This document shows positions 7,734 to 13,386 of a stretch of 16,659 bases of DNA, piece by piece; positions within the stretch are counted from its first letter, which is position 1; the number at the start of each line of letters is the position of its first letter. The notes below the pieces were generated by a model. That model was not told where the DNA came from. It worked only from the letters and a program-made list of their open reading frames with translations, and did not search any database. The stretch covers positions 1-16,659 of the forward strand of contig JAUVDE010000021.1 in NCBI GenBank assembly GCA_030595485.1, in the 5' to 3' direction. The position numbers and the translations under genes are program-made. The DNA is from Draconibacterium sp. Its GTDB lineage: Bacteria > Bacteroidota > Bacteroidia > Bacteroidales > Prolixibacteraceae.

Positions 7734-7766
7734 AAAAGGAAATCATTAGTAATGGTTTCCTTTTTT
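7734..7766 (+). terminator. Rho-independent terminator after the small gene
   Basis: A 14-bp stem (7734-7747 with 7751-7764, one G-T pair, loop AGT) leads directly into six T (7761-7766). Just upstream, TTTCCTT (7696-7702) and AAGGAAA (7708-7714) form a second 7-bp hairpin from the same sequence words, so the two could pair alternatively. It probably ends transcripts of the 7463 gene, and perhaps of the methyltransferase operon. Confidence 0.8.
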
Positions 7767-7866
7767 ATTTCCCACTGATCAAAACACTCCTGCGATCATA
7801 ACTAACGCGTAAAGTTGGCATACTTGTCCATCAAAACCACACGCATACATTCTATTCGGGCATACA

Positions 7867-7899
7867 TTGATTTAATTTAAAAAGATTTCCTTATTTTTA
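7867..7899 (+). promoter_or_regulatory. Possible promoter of the aldo/keto reductase gene
   Basis: TTG (7867-7869) and TATTTTTA (7892-7899, one mismatch to TAnnTTTG) are separated by 22 bases, slightly longer than the usual 19-21. Transcription would begin about 15 bases before the ATG at 7922. Confidence 0.3.
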
Positions 7900-7921
7900 T
7901 AGAAACCGTAAATATTCAATC

Positions 7922-8845
7922 ATGTTGAAATTTAGTATGAATCGCCGGAAGTTTGTTTCTGCCCTGGGAATGGGAACTGCGCATGTCCTATTTTCAAGTC
8001 CTTTGTATTCCTGTACCCCCAAAGTAAGTGGCGTAAATCCATTTCAAATGGTAAAACTAGGAAACTCAGGCATTGAAACTACACTTATTGGAATGGGCAC
8101 CGGAGTACATGCTAGTAATCGTTCGTGCTACCTAACCAAACAAGAAAAACATAAAAGCCTTGATTTACTGCATCATGCTTACGACACAGGAATTCGATAT
8201 TTCGACTCGGCAGATACTTATGGCACGCATCAGTTAATGGCTGAAGCTTTGAAAGAGATTAACCGCGACGAACTTACAATTACTTCTAAAATATGGTACC
8301 GTAATGGTGGTATTGCCGAGAAAGAACGCCCCGATGCAAATATTGTAGTTGATCGTTTTCGTAAAGAATTAAATACTGATTATCTGGATATCGTACAAAT
8401 TCATTGTATGGTTGATGGAAACTGGACAGAAACCATGAAACCACAAATGGATATTCTGGAAGACTTAAAAGCCAAAGGAATTATAAAAGCACATGGAGTT
8501 TCAGTTCACTCGCTTGATGCGATGAAAGCAGCTGTAAAATGTGACTGGGTGGATGTATTACATGCCAGAATTAATCCTTACGGTATTGCCATGGACAAAC
8601 CCGAACCTCAAGAAGTAGTTGAAGTGATTCAACAACTCCACGATGCGGGGAAAGGTGTTATTGGTATGAAACTGGTTGGGAATGGCAAATTACGCAACGA
8701 CAGCAAAAAAATTGATAATTCGCTTCGTTTTGTGCTTGGCCTTGGCTCGGTCGACATGATGATTATTGGCTTCGAAACAAAAGAGCAGATTGACAATTAT
8801 ACACTGCGCGTAAAAACGGCTCTAGGTGAAATGAATAAGGCATAA
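7922..8845 (+). CDS. Aldo/keto reductase with Tat-type lipoprotein signal
   Basis: A 307-residue NAD(P)H-dependent oxidoreductase of the aldo/keto reductase fold. The catalytic tetrad is complete: D95 and Y100 in FDSADTYG, K123 in TSKIW, H161 in IVQIHCM. The N-terminus MNRRKFVSALGMGTA has the twin arginine of a Tat signal and is followed by a hydrophobic stretch and LYSC with Cys31, a plausible lipobox. The enzyme is therefore predicted to be exported folded, with its cofactor, and lipid-anchored. Translation may start at the ATG 7922 or, giving the more typical Tat signal, at the ATG 7937. The stretch KPEPQEVVEVIQQLHDAGKGVIGMKLVGNGK belongs to the C-terminal half of the barrel, where NADP-binding loops sit. 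Substrate unknown. It is transcribed alone and ends at a bidirectional terminator. Confidence 0.88.
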   Translation: MLKFSMNRRKFVSALGMGTAHVLFSSPLYSCTPKVSGVNPFQMVKLGNSGIETTLIGMGTGVHASNRSCYLTKQEKHKSLDLLHHAYDTGIRYFDSADTYGTHQLMAEALKEINRDELTITSKIWYRNGGIAEKERPDANIVVDRFRKELNTDYLDIVQIHCMVDGNWTETMKPQMDILEDLKAKGIIKAHGVSVHSLDAMKAAVKCDWVDVLHARINPYGIAMDKPEPQEVVEVIQQLHDAGKGVIGMKLVGNGKLRNDSKKIDNSLRFVLGLGSVDMMIIGFETKEQIDNYTLRVKTALGEMNKA

Positions 8846-8863
8846 GTCAGAATTTCATCTACT

Positions 8864-8896
8864 AAAAAAGGAGAACTTTACTAGTTCACCTTTTTT
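8864..8896. terminator. Bidirectional rho-independent terminator
   Basis: Arms AAAAAAGGAGAAC (8864-8876) and GTTCACCTTTTTT (8884-8896) pair with one A-A mismatch, and the pairing can extend by T8877-A8883. Runs of six T lie on both strands. It separates the convergent aldo/keto reductase (+) and His-rich lipoprotein (-) genes. Confidence 0.82.
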
Positions 8897-8914
8897 ATGA
8901 ATTGTGTGATATAC

Positions 8915-9409
8915 TTACTTTACCTTTAATCCTTCAATAAAGAAAATTCTTTCGGCAGATTCTTGATTTTGAGCTATTTGCTCATGTGCTGCTTCAGTTT
9001 CAGCATCTTCAGTATGTTCTCCGTCGCCATGCTCCCCATGTTCTGCATGTTCTTTGCCAGGGTTATGCGCATCGGCTTCCGTTTTAACTTCTTTCAAAAT
9101 TCCAACAATTTCAAGATCGCTGCCCATTTGCTCCTGATCGAAGGCACCAATTTTTTCACCGGCTTCAACTCTAATGGTTATATCCTCGTTACTTCCCATC
9201 AAATAACAACGCCCACCACCGTGTTTACAAACGTGCATTACTGTTCCCTTCACAAGCACTTCCTGGTCCGCTAATTCCAAAGCTTGTTCGAGAACCTCAT
9301 CCACAGTCAAAACAACTTCAGCTTTCTCTGCTTCGACCTGTTTTTTAGCTTGTTGACCACAAGCAAACATCACTAATGTAGCAATAGTTAATAGTGCAAT
9401 TTTTTTCAT
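8915..9409 (-). CDS. His/Cys-rich OB-fold-like lipoprotein
   Basis: A 164-residue lipoprotein: signal peptide with lipobox MFAC, Cys17. Residues 35-108 read as a small beta-barrel (EVLVKGTVMHVCKHGGGRCY, then DITIRVEAGEKIGAF and LEIVGILKEV), resembling the OB-fold seen in DUF4920-type Bacteroidota lipoproteins; I am not certain of the family. H59, C61, H63 and C68 cluster in one loop. A low-complexity segment after it (115-142) carries six more His among Glu/Asp/Gly. Together these suggest metal binding in the periplasm. It is the second gene of an operon, 18 bases after the PepSY-type membrane protein, which supports a metal- or heme-related job, but no direct function can be stated. Confidence 0.75.
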   Translation of the reverse strand: MKKIALLTIATLVMFACGQQAKKQVEAEKAEVVLTVDEVLEQALELADQEVLVKGTVMHVCKHGGGRCYLMGSNEDITIRVEAGEKIGAFDQEQMGSDLEIVGILKEVKTEADAHNPGKEHAEHGEHGDGEHTEDAETEAAHEQIAQNQESAERIFFIEGLKVK

Positions 9410-9427
9410 TTTTGTTTGATTTATGTT

Positions 9428-9979
9428 TTAGATAAATAATAATGCAAAGACTAAAGGTACGACAAATCCAGCAATTGTTAACCACCAGCCCCATCGTTTA
9501 AGGCCGCGTTTTCCTTTCAGCAAAAACAGACCGGAAACAGCCACAAACAGCAATATTACCGCCATAATATCGCTAACCCATTTCCACAACGAACCAATGG
9601 AAGCTTTGTGCAAACGATTCATTTGAAAAATTATAGGTCTTCTTTGTAAATACTGCATTCTCCCTTCTCCTGTTGTCGGGTCAAATACAAACTCGCCATT
9701 CGCTATAAATACTTTTATATATCCCTGGTTGCTTGTATAGTGTTTTTTATAAGTAACATCATCATCGACCGAAGCAACAATATCTCGAACTTCCTCTTCA
9801 GAGAAATTGCTTTTGTTTGCAACATCAACTTCAAAATCGGTAATTAATATTTTATAGTCGGGGTTAAAATCATGGCGGTGATTTAAAAAAATACCAGATA
9901 GGACGTAAACAATAGTCATACCGACAATAAAATAGCCTAAATCGCGGTGTAACACCCTTAATAACTTACGAATCTTCAT
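9428..9979 (-). CDS. PepSY-associated TM protein
   Basis: A 183-residue membrane protein of the PepSY_TM type. The start RVLHRDLGYFIVGMTIVY followed by SGIFLNHRH is the family signature. Helices are at about 14-33, 134-154 and 164-183, with a roughly 95-residue periplasmic loop between the first two that contains the PepSY-like part (TSNQGYIKVFIANGEFVFD). His11, His34, His36 and His124 (NRLHKASIG) lie near membrane boundaries, as in family members proposed to bind heme or work with metal reductases. Related proteins often sit beside iron or siderophore genes; none is visible here. First gene of a minus-strand operon with the His-rich lipoprotein. Confidence 0.82.
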   Translation of the reverse strand: MKIRKLLRVLHRDLGYFIVGMTIVYVLSGIFLNHRHDFNPDYKILITDFEVDVANKSNFSEEEVRDIVASVDDDVTYKKHYTSNQGYIKVFIANGEFVFDPTTGEGRMQYLQRRPIIFQMNRLHKASIGSLWKWVSDIMAVILLFVAVSGLFLLKGKRGLKRWGWWLTIAGFVVPLVFALLFI

Positions 9980-9998
9980 GTTTCAAAAATTAGAGGCA

Positions 9999-10006
9999 CA
10001 AATATA
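9999..10006 (-). promoter_or_regulatory. Bacteroidota -7 box for the PepSY operon
   Basis: Read on the minus strand, TATATTTG is a perfect TAnnTTTG about 20 bases before the ATG at 9979. No TTTG is evident 19-21 bases upstream, so the promoter may depend on an activator. Confidence 0.45.
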
Positions 10007-10056
10007 TTGATAAATGAATTCGAATAACTTTATTTACCTAAAAATAAAAAATAAAA

Positions 10057-10074
10057 AATTGATATTTATCAATT
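10057..10074. promoter_or_regulatory. FNR/CRP-like palindrome upstream of the PepSY operon
   Basis: AATTGATATTTATCAATT has two 8-base arms about a 2-base centre. Its core TTGAT-ATTT-ATCAA (10059-10072) equals the FNR consensus TTGATnnnnATCAA. The centre lies about 60 bases upstream of the -7 box, a distance compatible with a class I activator. The surrounding DNA is very AT-rich, so a chance palindrome cannot be excluded. The target could also be a different CRP/FNR-family protein. Confidence 0.4.
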
Positions 10075-10147
10075 AGCTGGAAGGCAGTAATAACAGGACA
10101 TTGGGAGGATAACCAACCATAGTTAAGAATATTACCTATTTAGAGTA

Positions 10148-10178
10148 TTGACATGAGACTGTATTAGTTGTAAATTGT
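10148..10178 (+). promoter_or_regulatory. Possible promoter for a small RNA
   Basis: TTG (10148-10150) and TAAATTGT (10171-10178) are separated by 20 bases, the right spacing for a Bacteroidota promoter, though the -7 box has two mismatches. It points toward the orphan terminator at 10228-10260. Confidence 0.3.
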
Positions 10179-10179
10179 A

Positions 10180-10260
10180 TTCATCCTAGTGTACTAGGGC
10201 TCTGGTTTTATCACAACTTAATTGGGTAGGGCTTCCGTTATTGAACGGAAGCCCTTTTTT
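10180..10260 (+). ncRNA. Candidate small RNA (about 75 nt)
   Basis: The region ends in a strong + strand terminator, has no + strand coding frame of note, and is preceded by a promoter-like pair. The predicted transcript would fold into a 5-bp hairpin (10185-10189 with 10194-10198, loop TGTA), a single-stranded middle and the terminator hairpin. TAGGGCT occurs twice (10195-10201 and 10227-10233), so the terminator's 3' arm could pair with either copy. I recognise no known RNA family. It is a prediction from structure only. Confidence 0.3.
10228..10260 (+). terminator. Strong + strand rho-independent terminator without a + strand gene
   Basis: A perfect 12-bp stem (10228-10239 with 10244-10255, loop ATTG) is followed by six T (10255-10260). 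On the minus strand the hairpin lies 15 bases after the DUF134 stop codon, but A rather than T flanks it on the relevant side, so the orientation fits + strand transcription. It may still shield the 3' end of the minus transcript. Confidence 0.85.
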
Positions 10261-10274
10261 CATTATATAGTTTC

Positions 10275-10688
10275 TTATTTTGCGTAGTAGTCGTTCAACG
10301 AAATTAAATCTACTGAACCACAAACTGCACATTTCACATTTTCTTCGGAATAATCGCTAAAACTCGCTTTACAGCTGTTACACTTATACCAGTTTTTATC
10401 GAAATAAATATCTCCACCACGGAAAAGTAAATCGCGACCTTCAACAAAAGCTGTTGCTACTTTGTTTCTTGCCTCTTCGTAGATACGTGTTAATGTTGGC
10501 CGGGAAACATCCATAAATACCGCAGCTTCTTCTTGTGTTAGGTTCTGGTAATCGAGTAAACGAATGGCTTCGTATTCTTCCAAATGAAGAATCACCTCGT
10601 TTGACTTACGACCACGAACACCATAAACCGACATTCCTTTAATTACTGGAGGTACTTGAATTCGTCTGTTTCTTTTTCTTCTAGGCAT
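10275..10688 (-). CDS. DUF134/UPF0251 family DNA-binding protein with zinc ribbon
   Basis: A 137-residue protein of the DUF134 (UPF0251) family. The basic start MPRRKRNRRIQVPP is characteristic. A helix-turn-helix of the sigma-70 region 4 type lies at about 38-78 (LHLEEYEAIRLLDYQNLTQ, then EEAAVFMDVSRPTLTRIYEEAR), so it is likely a transcription regulator. The C-terminal part has four Cys, C103-x2-C106 and C120-x2-C123, forming a zinc ribbon; some relatives carry a NifX-like domain instead. Its target is unknown. The start ATG is one base after the aroC stop codon, so translation is probably coupled to aroC. Confidence 0.88.
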   Translation of the reverse strand: MPRRKRNRRIQVPPVIKGMSVYGVRGRKSNEVILHLEEYEAIRLLDYQNLTQEEAAVFMDVSRPTLTRIYEEARNKVATAFVEGRDLLFRGGDIYFDKNWYKCNSCKASFSDYSEENVKCAVCGSVDLISLNDYYAK

Positions 10689-10689
10689 A

Positions 10690-11760
10690 CTAAATTGAGT
10701 TAAGTTTATTTAATAAAAAATGGTCAACCAATACTAATGCCGCCATCGCCTCTACAATAGGCACTGCACGTGGCAATACACAAGGATCGTGTCTTCCCTT
10801 GGGATTAATCTTTATATTATTCTCGTTCCTATCCAATGTGTCTTGTTCTTTTAACAAAGTTGCAATGGGCTTAAAAGCTACATTAAAATAAATATCTTCC
10901 CCATTTGAAATACCGCCTTGAATTCCTCCTGAATTATTTGTTTTGGTACGAACACCATCTTCTGTTTTAATAAAAACATCGTTGTGTACCGATCCACTTA
11001 GTTTTGTTCCTTCAAATCCAGAGCCATATTCGAAACCTTTTACCGCATTAATACCAAGCATTGCAAAGCCTATATCGGCATGCAGTTTATTAAACACAGG
11101 TTCTCCCCATCCTGTAGGAACACCAGTTGCAACACCCGTTACAACACCACCAACAGTATCGTGCTCACGTCCGGCTAATTCAATGCGGGCAATCATTTCT
11201 TCCGCTGTTTGATCATCCGGACAGCGAACAATATTTTCGGTTTTAGAAAGATCTAGTTCTTTGTACGACTTTCCGAGTTTAATATCGCCAACCTGCGAAA
11301 CATACGCATTTACGCTAACACCTATTTGTGCAAGAATTTGTTTAGCGATAGCACCTGCAACTACACGAGCAATAGTTTCGCGTGCAGAAGAACGTCCTCC
11401 ACCGCGATGATCGCGCGTACCATACTTTTTTATGTAAGTATAATCGGCATGCGAAGGTCTAAATACATCTTTTAAATCGTTGTAATCATTTGAATGTTGG
11501 TCTTTGTTCCAAATGGCAAAGGCAATTGGAGTACCCTGTGTTTTACCTTCAAAAACGCCTGATAGGAATTCGACCCGATCGTCCTCTTTCCGTTGTGTAG
11601 TAATTTTTGACTGACCTGGTTTGCGCCTTGTTAAGTCTTTTTGAATGAGTTCTATATCTAATTCTAAACCAGCAGGACAACCGTCAATAATTCCACCGAT
11701 GCCACGCCCATGTGATTCGCCAAAAGAGGTTAAGCGAAATATCTTTCCGAAAGTATTCAT
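10690..11760 (-). CDS. aroC: Chorismate synthase
   Basis: The last enzyme of the shikimate pathway converts EPSP to chorismate using reduced FMN, in the cytoplasm. The protein is 356 residues from the chosen ATG at 11760, which gives the canonical start MNTFGKIFRLTSFGESHG. The longer reading starts at a TTG at 11772 inside the preceding terminator's T-run and is rejected. Family signatures are GESHG (14-18), the GGGRSSARET segment (120-129), and the C-terminal GRHDPCVLPRAVPIVEAM. No other aromatic-pathway gene is near. Downstream, the DUF134 gene follows after one base. A candidate promoter lies just after the slyD stop codon. Confidence 0.96.
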   Translation of the reverse strand: MNTFGKIFRLTSFGESHGRGIGGIIDGCPAGLELDIELIQKDLTRRKPGQSKITTQRKEDDRVEFLSGVFEGKTQGTPIAFAIWNKDQHSNDYNDLKDVFRPSHADYTYIKKYGTRDHRGGGRSSARETIARVVAGAIAKQILAQIGVSVNAYVSQVGDIKLGKSYKELDLSKTENIVRCPDDQTAEEMIARIELAGREHDTVGGVVTGVATGVPTGWGEPVFNKLHADIGFAMLGINAVKGFEYGSGFEGTKLSGSVHNDVFIKTEDGVRTKTNNSGGIQGGISNGEDIYFNVAFKPIATLLKEQDTLDRNENNIKINPKGRHDPCVLPRAVPIVEAMAALVLVDHFLLNKLNSI

Positions 11761-11770
11761 ATATAAATGC

Positions 11771-11806
11771 AAAAAACCCTGTCTCCATTATTTAGAAAAC
11801 AGGGTT
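11771..11806 (-). terminator. Rho-independent terminator after the slyD-type gene
   Basis: On the minus strand AACCCTGT (11806-11799) pairs with ACAGGGTT (11782-11775) around a 16-base loop, then a run of six T begins within the stem end (11776-11771). The loop is large and the stem only 8 bp, but GC-containing. It ends 11 bases before the aroC start codon. Confidence 0.65.
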
Positions 11807-11835
11807 AAAATAGTTAAATTGAACTTATTATCAAA
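11805..11835 (-). promoter_or_regulatory. Candidate promoter of aroC overlapping the slyD terminator
   Basis: On the minus strand TTTG (11835-11832) is followed after 19 bases by TATTTTAA (11812-11805), which lacks the final TG of TAnnTTTG. Initiation would fall inside the 5' arm of the terminator hairpin, so aroC transcripts would not fold it. Confidence 0.35.
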
Positions 11836-11841
11836 ATTATT

Positions 11842-12429
11842 TTAGCAGCCACAGCCGCCACCACCTTCAGTTCCGCACGAACCATCGCCACAGTCGCTGG
11901 TAGAACAATCTCCACCACCGCTTCCACAGCCACAGCCACCGCCGCCTGACATGATTTGTGCCACTTCTTCGTCAGAAGCCTCACGTACACCAACGACCTT
12001 ACCTGAAAAGAATAAATCTTCGCCAGCAAGTGGGTGGTTAAAATCCATTTTTACAATTTCGTCAGTTATTTCAAGTACCAAACCATTCATACGCTGACCA
12101 TTACTGCTCATCATTGGAACGGTGTTACCCAATTTAATTAACTCAGCATCGAAATTTCCATCAACCAAGAAAACACTTTTAGGAAGCTCAACAACTGCGT
12201 CGTTATTTAACTCACCATAAGCCTCGGTTTTAGCCAATGAAATATTAAAATCCGCTGCTTCTTTTAAACCTTCTAATTCCGATTCAAACTTTGGTAGCAT
12301 CATTCCAGCACCATACAAAAACTCTAAAGGTTTTTCGGTTGTTGCTTGCTCTACCATCTCTCCGCTTGCATTGTCAACGTGTAAATTGTACGTCAACGTT
12401 ACCATTTTATATTTACCAATTTCTAACAT
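11842..12429 (-). CDS. slyD: FKBP-type peptidyl-prolyl isomerase, SlyD-like
   Basis: A 195-residue cytoplasmic prolyl isomerase/chaperone, close in length to E. coli SlyD. The FKBP fold is split by an insert-in-flap domain as in SlyD: VTLTYNLHVDNASGEMVE and FLYGAGMMLPKFESELEG come before the insert (EAYGELNNDAVVELPKSVF), and MDFNHPLAGEDLFFSGKVV after it. The C-terminal tail of about 34 residues is Gly-rich with seven Cys and no His, unlike the His-rich nickel-binding tail of E. coli SlyD; thiolate metal binding is likely. The gene has the best promoter match in the window and a terminator downstream, so it appears to be transcribed alone. The symbol is assigned by similarity of layout. Confidence 0.85.
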   Translation of the reverse strand: MLEIGKYKMVTLTYNLHVDNASGEMVEQATTEKPLEFLYGAGMMLPKFESELEGLKEAADFNISLAKTEAYGELNNDAVVELPKSVFLVDGNFDAELIKLGNTVPMMSSNGQRMNGLVLEITDEIVKMDFNHPLAGEDLFFSGKVVGVREASDEEVAQIMSGGGGCGCGSGGGDCSTSDCGDGSCGTEGGGGCGC

Positions 12430-12455
12430 ACTATTTTTATAATCTTATTAAAATG

Positions 12456-12486
12456 CAAAATAAATTCTTTTCAGGAATCCAACAAA
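12456..12486 (-). promoter_or_regulatory. Promoter of the slyD-type gene
   Basis: On the minus strand TTTG (12486-12483), a 20-base spacer and TATTTTG (12462-12456) resemble the Bacteroidota TTTG/TAnnTTTG promoter, one base short in the -7 box. Transcription would begin about 20 bases before the ATG at 12429. Confidence 0.5.
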
Positions 12487-12534
12487 ATACTCTCAACTCT
12501 TTTTTATGATTTAACAAATACTTTTTAATAGAGT

Positions 12535-13368
12535 TTATTTTTTAAGCCTCTTATATTTATTATTAAAAACTACTTCTGGTTTCTTAATGGCTCTATAAAT
12601 TAGAAATGCACCCCATAAAATAAATGGAATACTTAACCATTGTCCCATGTTCAATGCCATTCCTGCTTCAAATGCTTCCTGGTCTTCTTTAATAAATTCG
12701 ACAATAAAACGAGCCGAAAACATTAAAACGAAAAATGCCCCCAATATTAATCCCGGACGATTTTTTGAACTCGTTTTCCAATACAAATAAGTTAAAATAC
12801 CAAATGATACTAAATAAGATAGAGCTTCGTATATCTGAGTTGGGTGCTTAGCTAGTGTTTCGCCATTACGTTCGAATATTACACCCCAAGGCATCGTAGT
12901 CACATTTCCATATATCTCCGAATTCATCAGGTTTCCGAAGCGAATAAAAGCAGTTACCAGTGCAATAGGAACAACAACACGGTCAAAAGCCCAAAGCATG
13001 GTTCGTTTAGTAACCAGTTTAGAATATAAAAACATAGCCACAACAATGCCAATTGCTCCACCATGACTTGCTAAACCACCATGCCAAACTTTCAATATTT
13101 CGGATGGATTTTGCGAATAATAATCCCAACTGTAAAAGAAAACATGTCCTAAACGAGACCCAACTACTGTTGCAATTATCAAATAAAAGAAAAGGCTGTC
13201 AACCCATTGCGGATTTACACCTTCCGATTTCATCATTTTTTCGTAAATGTAATAGCCAATCAGAAAACCCGAAGCAAAAAACAATCCGTAATAACGAATG
13301 GAAAAAATCCAAATTTTAAAAATTTCAGGATCAACATTCCAATGAATATAATTCAATAAATTATTCAT
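12535..13368 (-). CDS. lgt: Prolipoprotein diacylglyceryl transferase
   Basis: Lgt transfers a diacylglyceryl group from phosphatidylglycerol to the lipobox Cys of prolipoproteins in the inner membrane, the first step of lipoprotein maturation. It is 277 residues with about seven hydrophobic helices. Signatures are RYYGLFFASGF (25-35), the GSRLGHVFFY and WHGGLASHGG segments (70-79 and 95-104), RFGNLMNSEIYG (143-154) with the invariant Arg143, and HPTQIYEAL (175-183). It starts 18 bases after the secA stop on the same strand, so it is probably co-transcribed with secA. Its expected clients here include the lipoproteins at 5067 and 8915. Confidence 0.95.
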   Translation of the reverse strand: MNNLLNYIHWNVDPEIFKIWIFSIRYYGLFFASGFLIGYYIYEKMMKSEGVNPQWVDSLFFYLIIATVVGSRLGHVFFYSWDYYSQNPSEILKVWHGGLASHGGAIGIVVAMFLYSKLVTKRTMLWAFDRVVVPIALVTAFIRFGNLMNSEIYGNVTTMPWGVIFERNGETLAKHPTQIYEALSYLVSFGILTYLYWKTSSKNRPGLILGAFFVLMFSARFIVEFIKEDQEAFEAGMALNMGQWLSIPFILWGAFLIYRAIKKPEVVFNNKYKRLKK

Positions 13369-13386
13369 ATTTATAGTTTTCTATGC

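Noticed and set aside
7495..7746. 83-codon frame on the minus strand opposite the small gene
   Set aside because: It runs through the + strand terminator hairpin and has a composition typical of an antisense shadow; the + strand frame has better signals.
7770..7880. Short minus-strand peptides (such as MRVVLMDKYANFTR) in the gap before the aldo/keto reductase
   Set aside because: They are under 30 codons, shift frame and end quickly; they could be decayed coding DNA, but nothing recognisable remains.
8963..9274. 103-codon + strand frame opposite the His-rich lipoprotein
   Set aside because: It is Phe/Met/Cys-rich antisense to a gene with a lipoprotein signal and an operon partner.
11761..11772. 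TTG start giving four extra residues to chorismate synthase
   Set aside because: It lies in the terminator T-run and the ATG at 11760 gives the canonical family N-terminus.
11842..11960. Microsatellite-like repeat in the slyD 3' end
   Set aside because: The repetition follows from Gly/Cys codons in a conserved type of metal-binding tail, so it is coding, not a separate repeat element.
12430..12534. Terminator between lgt and the slyD-type gene
   Set aside because: AACTCT and AGAGTT words are too far apart and short to make a credible terminator, and no T-run follows.
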